From the NCBI RefSeq assembly GCF_017313105.1, contig NZ_JAFLND010000001.1, forward strand, positions 868,001-932,000: DNA of 64,000 nt. The letters run 5' to 3'. This DNA is from [Muricauda] lutisoli (nom. illeg.) (GTDB lineage: Bacteria > Bacteroidota > Bacteroidia > Flavobacteriales > Flavobacteriaceae). Every line of letters begins with the position of its first letter. The stretch's first letter is position 1. The translations under genes and the position numbers were made by a program. Shown here in pieces: positions 37,594 to 45,482 of this stretch. The notes under the pieces were generated by a model. That model saw only the letters and a list, made by a program, of their open reading frames with translations. It had not been told where the DNA came from and searched no databases.

Positions 37594-38190
37594 TTAAATA
37601 ATAGTCAACCTTTTTTCCTTAAGCAGGCCATATGCTATTTCCATAGCTTCAATACCTTCGTTCCAAGTTGGAAACTGATTTTTAAAATGCTTTATCATAT
37701 TTATAAATCTTCGCCCTTGATGTAAAACCGAAGTTTCATTTTCGCTTAAACTCTTGAATTCTGAAAGCTTATTTATTACATCAACTAAATTTTCCCTAGG
37801 TTCAATTAAGTTATTATTATTAGCATGCATTCTAATGCTTATTTCAAATAATGCTGCAATACCGTAAATAGAATTTGGTATATCAGGATCTATTATTTGA
37901 CCATACTTGTCATAACATTTTTTATGAAATTTAAGCAAAGATGGATTTGCATTGAATAGCCCTAAAAAATCAGAATCATCCTTTCTAGCAATATTGTCTG
38001 ATTTAATCACGCCTTCTGAATAAACCACTGTATGCGGCACACCACCTTTTACAGAATTGATAAATTCAAAATAATCTCCATGCCTGATCATTTTGAATTC
38101 TTTGTTGAACTCATCAATAATCAGGTTCATTTTCAATACTTTCAACATGTATCCGACAGTAGTGGCAAATGGAATAATTAATTCTTTCAT
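37594..38190 (-). CDS. Hypothetical protein (198 aa)
   Basis: 198 residues, ATG start. No signal peptide is clear, although the first 20 residues are mildly hydrophobic (LIIPFATTVGYMLKVLKMN). The C-terminal half is helical (VDVINKLSEFKSLSENETSVLHQGRRFINMIKHF). No family recognised. It is probably co-transcribed with the 161-aa membrane protein gene downstream. A tandem pair of island palindromes lies about 110-160 bp upstream of its start, where an operator would be expected. Confidence 0.55.
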   Translation of the reverse strand: MKELIIPFATTVGYMLKVLKMNLIIDEFNKEFKMIRHGDYFEFINSVKGGVPHTVVYSEGVIKSDNIARKDDSDFLGLFNANPSLLKFHKKCYDKYGQIIDPDIPNSIYGIAALFEISIRMHANNNNLIEPRENLVDVINKLSEFKSLSENETSVLHQGRRFINMIKHFKNQFPTWNEGIEAMEIAYGLLKEKRLTII

Positions 38191-38302
38191 TTTTGTATAA
38201 AGGATAGGCCTAAATAGATTTTAATCATAATAGAACATATATAATTCATATAAGGGATTTTATAAATGTAGGGATTTGCTATTGATTGGAATTATGATTG
38301 GG

Positions 38303-38352
38303 TTCAATCCCCCTGGAAAGATTAAACATTCAAACTTTTTAAAATGTTTGAA
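38303..38352. repeat. Island palindrome family, tandem copies 4a and 4b
   Basis: Copy 4a (38303-38326) is TTCAATCC-N8-AGATTAAA, with imperfect arms; copy 4b (38329-38352) is TTCAAACT-N8-TGTTTGAA. The arrangement repeats that at 36304-36363, including the TTCAATCC variant arm. Confidence 0.5.
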
Positions 38353-38502
38353 TTTCAGTCAAGATAGTAGAAAATGTATGAAGTAATTAATGAAGCTTAT
38401 TGAATCAAAAGGAATCGAGAAGTAAAAATGACATACTAACTTAAAGGATAGATTACTTCCATTGTATAAAAGGCACAGGTTTATATTACTCTCTTTGTTG
38501 GC

Positions 38503-38652
38503 CTAATCATCATTTTCATCTGAACCCATTGTCATATAGGTAACCCATTCGAATGGAGAATATTCTTGCTGATCCAACTTTTCGAAGAACTCTTTAGCTT
38601 TCTTCTCTTCGTAGATTTTTCTGAGTTCTTTTTTTCTCTTTTTACTTATCAT
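38503..38652 (-). CDS. Small charged protein coupled to the resolvase gene (49 aa)
   Basis: A 49-codon frame starts at an ATG that overlaps the resolvase stop as ATGA, the arrangement of translationally coupled genes. The peptide has a very basic N-terminus (MISKKRKKELRKIYEEKKAKE) and an acidic end (GSDENDD), with a hydrophobic middle (YSPFEWVTYMTM). No family recognised. The overlap with the resolvase is the main support. Confidence 0.45.
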   Translation of the reverse strand: MISKKRKKELRKIYEEKKAKEFFEKLDQQEYSPFEWVTYMTMGSDENDD

Positions 38653-39275
38653 ACTGTTTGATTTAATTGTTCGTTCATTTTTATCACCTTATAAATGGTG
38701 GAATTGGAACAGTTCCTCATTCTTGAAATCTCCCTAACCCCATAACCATTATTAAGATCCTTCAAGATCTCCTTTGATTTTGTTTTGTTCAGGAATGATT
38801 CATGGGTTTCTTTGGTTCCGATCTTCCTGCCTGAATATTTCCATGGCTCCAACTGTTTGGTTCTCTCAATCCCTTCTTTTCTCCTCATATCGATCATATC
38901 TTTTTCGAATTTGGACATCATGGAAAGAATGGAGACCATCATCTCGGAGAACCGATCTACTTCACCTTTTTCATCAAGATTCTGAATATTGGGATTACGG
39001 CAAACAACTCTAATACCCATATCAGTGAGTTCTTTCCATCTAGATAGAACATCAATGGTATTTCTGCCAAGACGGTCAATCGAGTGGATGTGCAACTCCT
39101 TCAGTTTTGATTCATCAATCAGTTCCTTAATCTGTTTGCCGCGGGGACGATCCCATAAAGGCATCGAACCTGAACACTTATCGGAGAGAATGTAATCAAA
39201 TCCAACTTCGGTATCCTTTAGCTGCCTAGCATCTGATTGTTCTTTGGTACTTACCCTACTATAAAACACCTTCAT
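38649..39275 (-). CDS. Small serine recombinase (resolvase/invertase family)
   Basis: 208 residues. The catalytic N-terminal domain starts FYSRVSTKEQ, with the nucleophile Ser9; the arginine motif is seen in IHSIDRLGRNTIDVL, and the long E helix in FSEMMVSILSMMSKFEKDMIDMRRKEG. The C-terminal Hin-type helix-turn-helix (NNGYGVREISRMRNCSNSTIYKVIK) binds DNA. It should cut and rejoin short inverted half-sites; one candidate site lies at 39287-39313 just upstream. It is unlikely to be the island integrase because it lacks the large C-terminal domains; resolution or local inversion is more likely. Confidence 0.88.
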   Translation of the reverse strand: MKVFYSRVSTKEQSDARQLKDTEVGFDYILSDKCSGSMPLWDRPRGKQIKELIDESKLKELHIHSIDRLGRNTIDVLSRWKELTDMGIRVVCRNPNIQNLDEKGEVDRFSEMMVSILSMMSKFEKDMIDMRRKEGIERTKQLEPWKYSGRKIGTKETHESFLNKTKSKEILKDLNNGYGVREISRMRNCSNSTIYKVIKMNEQLNQTV

Positions 39276-39286
39276 ATCGTTACTGT

Positions 39287-39313
39287 TTAAGGTTGTTAAC
39301 TATCATACCTTAA
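39287..39313. promoter_or_regulatory. Inverted repeat upstream of the resolvase gene
   Basis: TTAAGGT, 13-bp spacer, ACCTTAA: perfect 7-bp arms in a 27-bp site. It starts 12 bp upstream of the resolvase ATG. The size is near the 26-28 bp of dimeric serine recombinase crossover sites, and the position also fits autoregulation. Confidence 0.45.
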
Positions 39314-39567
39314 TTTACGATTTTTACCTGATGCCTGAAAGATTTTTGAACGCATTATCAGTTACTTACAAGGCTATTCCCTAAAATGATAACAGCTTTG
39401 TAGTTAAACCAGAGTGGAGACTGAATTTCTTGAAACCAGCAAAATTTGATTAGCCATCCATATGGTAATACTCGTTTTCATATCGAGGTTTATTTTTTTA
39501 CCACGGTTTGAACTTTTTTGAGTGAAAAACCAATCTCAGTGATATTTATTGGAAACCACACGAACCA

Positions 39568-39828
39568 ATGAGAACGGATATGATGAAAACTGAAAGGGAA
39601 GATATCTTTATGGATTATAAAACAAGATTGGAAGAATACAAATGGATAACTGTGGACGATCTATCAGAACTTATGGATATTTCCAAAAGGTCGGTATTTA
39701 AATTGTTGGAGAAAGGCTCTATCGAAGGAATAAAATGGAAAAATAGAAGATTGATCGATACCACTTCAGTAATAAAGTATCTTCACGATAAAGGATGCCT
39801 CAATTTGGTTTATGGAGTAAATATTTAG
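39568..39828 (+). CDS. HTH_17/excisionase-like DNA-binding protein
   Basis: Up to 86 residues, with several ATG choices (39568, 39580, 39583, 39610). The recognisable part is WITVDDLSELMDISKRSVFKLLEKGSIEGIKWKNRRLIDTTSVIKYLHDKG, a winged helix of the excisionase/HTH_17 family with the basic KWKNRR wing. It is a candidate recombination directionality factor or island regulator. A palindrome-family copy and a weak terminator follow it. It is divergent from the resolvase gene across a 292-bp gap. Confidence 0.65.
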   Translation: MRTDMMKTEREDIFMDYKTRLEEYKWITVDDLSELMDISKRSVFKLLEKGSIEGIKWKNRRLIDTTSVIKYLHDKGCLNLVYGVNI

Positions 39829-39847
39829 GAAATCATTTTATTGTCAG

Positions 39848-39871
39848 TTCAAAATCTTTAAATAGTTTGAA
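39848..39871. repeat. Island palindrome family, copy 5
   Basis: TTCAAAAT, 8-bp spacer, AGTTTGAA, with one arm mismatch but an outer G-C pair extending the symmetry. It lies just after the HTH gene stop codon. Confidence 0.5.
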
Positions 39872-39882
39872 CTTTATTATTT

Positions 39883-39911
39883 GGGGATATCGGAAACGGT
39901 TTCCCTTTTTT
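39883..39911 (+). terminator. Weak intrinsic terminator after the HTH gene
   Basis: GGGA...TCCC or an inner GGAA/TTCC hairpin is followed by a run of six T. It lies between convergent genes. The stem is short, so this is a modest call. Confidence 0.4.
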
Positions 39912-39915
39912 ATGC

Positions 39916-40389
39916 TCAATAATTTATCCCATTACTGATCAAGATGATTCCGATGATTATTATGATTATACCTGAAACTATTCCAGAAACCACACCAACT
40001 GACAAACCATCGAAGTTCCTTTTGAACCAACTATCATTCTTCAAAGGATCATTCTTCTTTGTTCCAAAACTCAACGCATCCTGCATCCTCTTCATATTCC
40101 ATTTTACTACATCACGAAGAATCAAGTTCCTGTCATAGTGTTGGAAACCAAGAGGATTCAACTTGAACCTTCTTGGTTCTTTCCTTACAAGATTCTTCCC
40201 TGAATTCGAATCGATCAACATATTGAATTTAAGTTCACCAGTCCTTTCATCCACCTTCCAAAGTTCATATATCCCATGGTAATCGGTTATGGTGTAATTA
40301 CGGTACTTTCCCGAACTCAGGTATCCAGTCTGCCATGACCTAAGTGGGATAGGGTAAGATTCATCCATATCATTGTGTTTTATCTTCAT
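39916..40389 (-). CDS. Hypothetical tail-anchored membrane protein (157 aa)
   Basis: 157 residues, ATG start. The soluble part is basic and aromatic (SWQTGYLSSGKYRNYTITDYHGIYELWKVDE), followed by a single C-terminal Gly/Ile-rich membrane helix (VVSGIVSGIIIIIIGIILIS). No family recognised. It is transcribed leftward, convergent with the HTH gene. Confidence 0.55.
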   Translation of the reverse strand: MKIKHNDMDESYPIPLRSWQTGYLSSGKYRNYTITDYHGIYELWKVDERTGELKFNMLIDSNSGKNLVRKEPRRFKLNPLGFQHYDRNLILRDVVKWNMKRMQDALSFGTKKNDPLKNDSWFKRNFDGLSVGVVSGIVSGIIIIIIGIILISNGINY

Positions 40390-40597
40390 AACTCACTGTA
40401 TTTGAGGGTAAAATTACAACGATTAAAAGTTCTGCAGAATTCAAAATGCCAAATCACTATTTTAAGTTTAGTCTTTATAGTGATTTCCCCCGTTTTCAAT
40501 AGGGAAACTGATCATTTCACGATTTTAAATTTGTTTTACTGAAGAAACCAATATTCAGATATATCATATGTCTGGTATTTTTTGCTAAATTGGTTCT

Positions 40598-41320
40598 ATG
40601 TGCTTCAGTACCACATTACGGAAATCAGAAAGGGATGTCACCAAACGGTTTCAGGCTAAATTGTCCGTTCAACTCGAATTCACTCCCTACTACCACCTGA
40701 ACGGGTTCACACATGGAAACCTTTATATAGTTCCTATGGAAGAACCTGATTCGATCTACCCATCCATGTGGGGTTATATTCCCCCGTTTGGTATGGATGA
40801 TCCCAATGGATTCATGAAACGCTATAACACTTTGAACGCACGTAGTGAATCCGTTTTCAGTTCCAATACCTACAAACATTCCATCCATGATAAAAGATGC
40901 TTAGTAATCGCTGATGGATTCCATGAACCACACCATCATAAGAACATATCATATCCTTACTTCTGCCACTACAAGGATGATTCCCTTTTCGCATTTGCTG
41001 GATTGTATTCCGAACTGGACAATGAACTCTTTTCGTGTACCATATTGACAGTTGAAGCCAATGAGCGGTTTGAATTTATCCACAACAAGAAGAAAAGAAT
41101 GCCATTGATACTTGATGAACATTGGGAAGAGGATTGGTTGTCACCAGACCTTCACGAACTTGGTATCAAGGAACTGATTAAAGCAGGGTTCACAACATCT
41201 GAAATCGAAGCCTATCCAATATCACGTAATCTGTACAAAAGAGGAATCGATACCAATAATGAAATCGCCATAACCAAAGTGGATTACCCAGAACTAAACG
41301 AACAAGGGAGTTTGTTTTAA
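40598..41320 (+). CDS. SRAP (YedK/HMCES) family abasic-site shield protein
   Basis: 240 residues, ATG start. The invariant Cys2 (MCFST) would form the thiazolidine crosslink with an abasic site in single-stranded DNA. Other active-site residues are present: Asn80 (TLNARSES), Glu110 (ADGFHEPHHH, usually DGFYEW) and His162 (FIHNKKKRMPLIL). The known role is protection of ssDNA abasic sites. On this island it may protect ssDNA intermediates of transfer or counteract base-excision attack. The Glu loop (HEPHHHKN) differs from chromosomal YedK, as in phage and island versions. It stands alone in the rightward direction. Confidence 0.87.
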   Translation: MCFSTTLRKSERDVTKRFQAKLSVQLEFTPYYHLNGFTHGNLYIVPMEEPDSIYPSMWGYIPPFGMDDPNGFMKRYNTLNARSESVFSSNTYKHSIHDKRCLVIADGFHEPHHHKNISYPYFCHYKDDSLFAFAGLYSELDNELFSCTILTVEANERFEFIHNKKKRMPLILDEHWEEDWLSPDLHELGIKELIKAGFTTSEIEAYPISRNLYKRGIDTNNEIAITKVDYPELNEQGSLF

Positions 41321-41686
41321 CAGGTGTGGGTTTTTGGATATTTTGGGGGTGATTGATATTGCTTTGGCAATGTCAACGGGTTATATAACCAATTCAGTAC
41401 TGAAATTACAGTACCCCCTATCTTCGAGAACGCTTTCCTTCCTTACATCCATTAACCATATCGATGATTTTAAAATCAGTATGTTTTATCTCACGAACGT
41501 TCTTTCTTTCTTATATCACACCATCTAATGTGAAAGAAATAATCTTCGGTCATTGACAAATTGTAGGTGTAGACTTACATATCACTTATTAATCAAAATT
41601 AAATGTTAAATATTTTGGTAGTTTGACGAAATATGCTTAATAAATTTTTTTATACTTGAATATGGGCGTATATTCACACCGTAATA
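41321..41686. other. AT-rich non-coding stretch
   Basis: I see no gene. A near-consensus -7 box (TATACTTG, 41651-41658) lies 28 bp before the small membrane ORF at 41687, without a well-spaced -33 box. Confidence 0.4.
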
Positions 41687-41800
41687 ATGATTGATCCTCT
41701 GAACTGGAGAGTTCTTGGATTGGTTTTTTTTGTTTGGTATTTGGTGAACGTCCTGTTCATTTCATACCAAAGAAGTACACTTTACTTCACATATAGTTAG
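41687..41800 (+). CDS. Possible single-pass membrane micro-protein (37 aa)
   Basis: An ATG-initiated frame of 37 codons encodes one clear membrane helix (WRVLGLVFFVWYLVNVLFI) with a polar tail (SYQRSTLYFTYS). It lies upstream of the acidic paralog operon. A perfect 6-bp stem (AGAGGT/ACCTCT) follows directly after the stop at about 41800. No family recognised; the coding call rests on the membrane pattern and placement. Confidence 0.3.
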   Translation: MIDPLNWRVLGLVFFVWYLVNVLFISYQRSTLYFTYS

Positions 41801-42043
41801 AGAGGTAAGAGACCTCTAACCGAATTCCAAGAGAGAGTTAAATAAGAGAATTCGATGTATGCGATCGATGCATCGAACAAGGGATTTCTGTTTCCATTCC
41901 AGATGGTTTCAGAACTCCCAACAGGAGAACTATATCCGATTTCTATCGGTATGGGAAATCCTTCAACTGGTTCATTCACTTGAATCGGTACGGGTATCAT
42001 TATACCCAAAAATTAATTTAATAATCCATTAAAAATATAAGAA

Positions 42044-42718
42044 ATGGAAAATTTTAAATCTCTTGGGATGAACCAAGGAAACAATGAAAAATACATCGGA
42101 TTAAATGATCATACAAAAACAACATTCGGTGAATTATTGGAAGTAAAGGGTATGCCTGTTGCTCATATCCTATTACAGACTATGATAAAAACATTCGAAC
42201 AAAAATCCAAGGTAGATGAATCCTACCGATCACTATTGGAAAACATAGATGTGTTTTGTGGGATTGCATGTAATAATGCATGGTTTAATCCAAATGATTT
42301 ATTGGATTTAGCCAGAAAGAAGATGATCGGTGATAATGATACCATATACGGTTTCACCATGGATGAATTTGATTTATTGGATGAAGATTTTGTTAGGTAT
42401 CTATGGATGATTACAGGAGTAAGATATTCAGAAAATGATATGGAACACCCATGGGAAATGATGAAGGAATTTCCATGTGGTTATCGTCTAATCGATATCA
42501 TTAACAATGTGGATAACATCTTCATGTCATCACTATATATTTCACCTGATGAAGTCATTGAACAGTTCATTGAGCGGATGGGTTTGGAATGTGATTCAGA
42601 TTGGGCTTCGGTTTATACTACCATGAATGAAAAATACGGTATGGATTCGAGTGAAATAGGAAGTATTGAACTGATGAACCTTGCGAATGAATTTTTTAAC
42701 CAAAATGAAGTAGCATAA
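42044..42718 (+). CDS. Acidic hypothetical protein, first gene of paralog operon (224 aa)
   Basis: 224 residues, ATG start, visibly rich in Asp and Glu. No recognised domain. Stretches such as FTMDEFDLLDEDFVRYLWMI echo the later genes' FT-DELW element, so it may be a distant member of the same family. It begins a rightward four-gene operon; the next ATG is 2 bases after its stop. Cytoplasmic, with no membrane segment. The coding call is firm from length and operon context, but the function is unknown. Confidence 0.6.
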   Translation: MENFKSLGMNQGNNEKYIGLNDHTKTTFGELLEVKGMPVAHILLQTMIKTFEQKSKVDESYRSLLENIDVFCGIACNNAWFNPNDLLDLARKKMIGDNDTIYGFTMDEFDLLDEDFVRYLWMITGVRYSENDMEHPWEMMKEFPCGYRLIDIINNVDNIFMSSLYISPDEVIEQFIERMGLECDSDWASVYTTMNEKYGMDSSEIGSIELMNLANEFFNQNEVA

Positions 42719-42720
42719 TA

Positions 42721-43878
42721 ATGGAAAATGAAGTAGAAATCAGAATTCAGGGATTTACCAAACATCAATTCATGCGTGGTTTGATCTTGGAAGAACAGAT
42801 CGATATTCTCGAATCCTATGGTATTGAATTACCAATTGATGAAGATACCACCGATGAACAAATAGATTTTTTTGTAAAAGGTGGATGGGAACAAATGGTA
42901 AGAGAGAATAAAATCATTACACGTACCGAAACCGAAAAGGATTCGGAAGAAACATTGGATGTTAGTGTGATAGATAAGAAGTTTCCAAGATGTGGGAAGA
43001 TGTATTCTGAACTCGAATCCATGGAAGATGAAGAAAGATGGAAGTTCGGATTGTCCTATTACCATAGCATGACCAATTGGTTCACACCACATTTGAAATC
43101 AGGGAAATTCACCTTGGATGAACTATGGAAGTTCCTTGGTGAAAGGGATGGTTCTGAAATGAAACTGAAAAGTGAATTCTGTAATTGTGATTTGAATTGG
43201 TTGTTTCAGTGGGATTTAAATGATATGGATATGGATTTGGAAGATTGTAGATTGTCCCATGTTGACTTTGCTAACACAACTTATGGTGAGATATGGGTTT
43301 CAATGGTTGAAATGGATAGATTGTACCATTCAGGTAATTTCTATTTTCAAAGTGGTGATAATATACCAAGTGAATACAAACATCTGATGATTGAGATTGA
43401 TGAAAATGAAGAAAGATGTGGTATCACTTATTTAGATCTAGAATCTATGAGCCACATGGAAAAAAGGATGTTAGCAATATCCTTTGATGATAATACCATT
43501 TTAACTCCAAAACTCAGAAGTGGTGAGTTCACCATAGATCAAGTTTGGGATTTTCTCAAGGATTTCGATGAAAGTGAAAGGTTTAAATACAGTATTGAAT
43601 ATAGAGTTGGAATTCAAGATTTCAAGGAATGTGTTACCAAGGATGATTTCATTGAAGTAATAGATTCCATTGAGAGATTTACCGAATATACATTCTCATT
43701 GAAGGATTTCATCAAATCGTATGATATCAGTTCAGTGTGGATGATGATAAAGGAAGTTAGAATAGCTACAAGAATGGCTGAAAATCGTTGTGAAATGGAT
43801 TGTTGTGAAGATGGATATTACGAATACATTTTCGAAAATGTAAGTGAACAAATGGCCTACTGGTATTCAAAAAATTAA
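42721..43878 (+). CDS. Acidic protein with two copies of a novel repeat module (385 aa)
   Basis: 385 residues, ATG start. Two copies of a module of about 65 residues are visible. Copy A has PRCGKMYSELESMEDEERW, then TPHLKSGKFTLDELWKFL. Copy B has ERCGITYLDLESMSHMEKR, then TPKLRSGEFTIDQVWDFL. The core pattern is Y-(S/x)-(E/D)-L-E-x-M ... T-P-x-L-(K/R)-S-G-(K/E)-F-T-(L/I)-D-x-(L/V)-W-x-F-L. The same module occurs once in each of the next two genes. No known family recognised; the strong acidity and aromatic residues would suit a protein- or DNA-mimicking role, which is speculation. Confidence 0.62.
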   Translation: MENEVEIRIQGFTKHQFMRGLILEEQIDILESYGIELPIDEDTTDEQIDFFVKGGWEQMVRENKIITRTETEKDSEETLDVSVIDKKFPRCGKMYSELESMEDEERWKFGLSYYHSMTNWFTPHLKSGKFTLDELWKFLGERDGSEMKLKSEFCNCDLNWLFQWDLNDMDMDLEDCRLSHVDFANTTYGEIWVSMVEMDRLYHSGNFYFQSGDNIPSEYKHLMIEIDENEERCGITYLDLESMSHMEKRMLAISFDDNTILTPKLRSGEFTIDQVWDFLKDFDESERFKYSIEYRVGIQDFKECVTKDDFIEVIDSIERFTEYTFSLKDFIKSYDISSVWMMIKEVRIATRMAENRCEMDCCEDGYYEYIFENVSEQMAYWYSKN

Positions 43879-43885
43879 AATTAAT

Positions 43886-44524
43886 ATGAAAAAGTTAGAT
43901 AGTAAAATAAGTACCCATACCGAAAAGGGTTTGGAAGAAAGTATCAATGTTGAATCATTGAATCAGAAGTTGGAAGAAAAGATTCCAGAAGTAGAAAAAA
44001 GAGGTGGTAAAACCTATTCGGAACTCGAACAGATGAATGAGTTCGATAGGTGGGTTCACGCACTCGAAAACTATCCACCTCAAAGAGCCGATAAATATAT
44101 ATCTCAATTGAAATCAGGGAAGTTCACTATGGATGAACTATGGGATTATCTTGAATTGGTTGATGGACATGATTCATTTTTATATTCAGAATACTTCAAT
44201 GGATTTTGGTTTAGAGGTCTTACAGAAGCATTCGTATATGGTGGATTGGAATCAATGAGAAAAACTATGGACGATCATAGTTTACCACTATCTGGGGAAT
44301 CAGGTTTGACTTTGGGGTTGGCTTGGATATATGCAATGGAAGTTACTGAATGTTATCAAGAAGCACTTGAGGATATTGGAGAAGATGATGGTGAGGATAG
44401 GTTCGATGAAAATGGTGATTGGGTTGATTACTATGAGTTACTGGATGAAACGGTTGATGATTATATCATCCGTTATCAGTTATTCGAAAGAATTTTAAAA
44501 GAACGTGTTAAATACTACGATTAA
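43886..44524 (+). CDS. Acidic paralog with one repeat module (212 aa)
   Basis: 212 residues from the ATG at 43886; a longer frame to 43844 overlaps the previous gene and lacks the shared start. The N-terminus MKKLDSKIS is nearly identical to that of the next gene (MKKIDSKIS), and both share LNQKLEEKIPEVEKRGGKT followed by the SELE-x-M module. LKSGKFTMDELWDYLELVDG completes the module. The tail is very acidic (EDIGEDDGEDRFDENGDW). Tandem duplication with the following gene is evident. Function unknown. Confidence 0.62.
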   Translation: MKKLDSKISTHTEKGLEESINVESLNQKLEEKIPEVEKRGGKTYSELEQMNEFDRWVHALENYPPQRADKYISQLKSGKFTMDELWDYLELVDGHDSFLYSEYFNGFWFRGLTEAFVYGGLESMRKTMDDHSLPLSGESGLTLGLAWIYAMEVTECYQEALEDIGEDDGEDRFDENGDWVDYYELLDETVDDYIIRYQLFERILKERVKYYD

Positions 44525-44527
44525 ATT

Positions 44528-45256
44528 ATGAAAAAGATAGATAGTAAAATAAGTAACAAATCCACCAAAAGGTTGGTGAAGGATATCAACTTGGATGGAT
44601 TGAATCAGAAGTTGGAAGAAAAGATTCCAGAAGTTGAAAAACGTGGTGGTAAAACATTATCTGAATTGGAAGAAATGACACACCAAGAACTTTGGGCATA
44701 TGCACTGATGTTCTACAAACCTTTTCAAGTACACCCATTTGTACCAAGATTAAAATCAGGGTATTTCTACGCTAGTCATGTTTGGGAATATCTTCCAAAA
44801 GGGAATGAAATACCATCAAGAATGGTATTTGATGAAAGTAAATATTTTGGAGAAGAAACACTGACCATTGATGATATTTTAAAAGAAGTTAGGCAATATG
44901 GAAATATGGGTTTGAAAGATTTGATAGAATATTCACGTGTATCACCTTTCACCGAAAATTTCACAATGGGTACTGTATGGACCACCTTGATCGAATATGA
45001 ATATTGTGATGAAGATTTATGTGGTAGAGTACAATGGTATGATGATGAAGGAGAAGATGAATATCATGTTGATTCGTGGGAAGATGAAGGAGAAACCCAT
45101 ATTTTTTCAGCTTCGTGTTGGTATGAAGAAGTAAGTTCATTACAAGGGTTCTATATCGAACAACAGGAGAATGAAATCAAAGAAAACGGTTATGGAGGAT
45201 CCGTCCTAAAATCCCCCTATTATGTGCATACTGATTCGATGGTATCAGTTCTCTAA
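44528..45256 (+). CDS. Acidic paralog with one repeat module (242 aa)
   Basis: 242 residues, ATG 3 bases after the previous stop. Its first 55 residues parallel the previous gene (MKKIDSKIS, LNQKLEEKIPEVEKRGGKT, LSELEEM), and the module continues as VPRLKSGYFYASHVWEYL. The later part has Asp/Glu-rich segments (YDDEGEDEYHVDSWEDEGE). It is the last of the operon; a possible terminator lies 180 bp downstream. Function unknown. Confidence 0.62.
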   Translation: MKKIDSKISNKSTKRLVKDINLDGLNQKLEEKIPEVEKRGGKTLSELEEMTHQELWAYALMFYKPFQVHPFVPRLKSGYFYASHVWEYLPKGNEIPSRMVFDESKYFGEETLTIDDILKEVRQYGNMGLKDLIEYSRVSPFTENFTMGTVWTTLIEYEYCDEDLCGRVQWYDDEGEDEYHVDSWEDEGETHIFSASCWYEEVSSLQGFYIEQQENEIKENGYGGSVLKSPYYVHTDSMVSVL

Positions 45257-45433
45257 AAACCATCAAGGTAGATGTACGGTTCTACTTCTCAAAGAAACCG
45301 TTCAGATTGGGTTGCAGGATCCCTCGATAAAATCTGACAATTGAATTATTAATTTAATAGAATAAGGTTATCACACGTGGTTGGGGTATCCACTCAAAAA
45401 CCCCGAATTTTATAGCTGATTGATTTTTAAGAA

Positions 45434-45459
45434 AAGGTGGGTGTCAACTCACCTTTTTC
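45434..45459 (+). terminator. Strong hairpin with T-run, 24 bp before the 143-aa gene
   Basis: AAGGTGGGT pairs with ACTCACCTT across a GTCA loop (9 bp, one G-T pair), followed by further Ts. It could end the acidic operon, or act as an attenuator in the leader of the gene starting at 45483. Confidence 0.65.
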
Positions 45460-45482
45460 TTTAACTCTAAAATATTGATTAA

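Noticed and set aside
38300-38320. tRNA gene fragment (GGTTCAATCCCC resembles a T-arm)
   Set aside because: No acceptor, D or anticodon arm fits around it; the bases belong to the TTCAATCC arm of the palindrome family.
39487-39523. Another member of the palindrome family (GGTTTGAACTTTTTTGAG)
   Set aside because: Arms and the fixed 8-bp spacer do not match in either orientation.
41797-42009. Possible 70-aa gene on the reverse strand before the acidic operon
   Set aside because: Low-complexity Pro/Ile start, no conserved-looking segments, overlaps the likely leader of the rightward operon.
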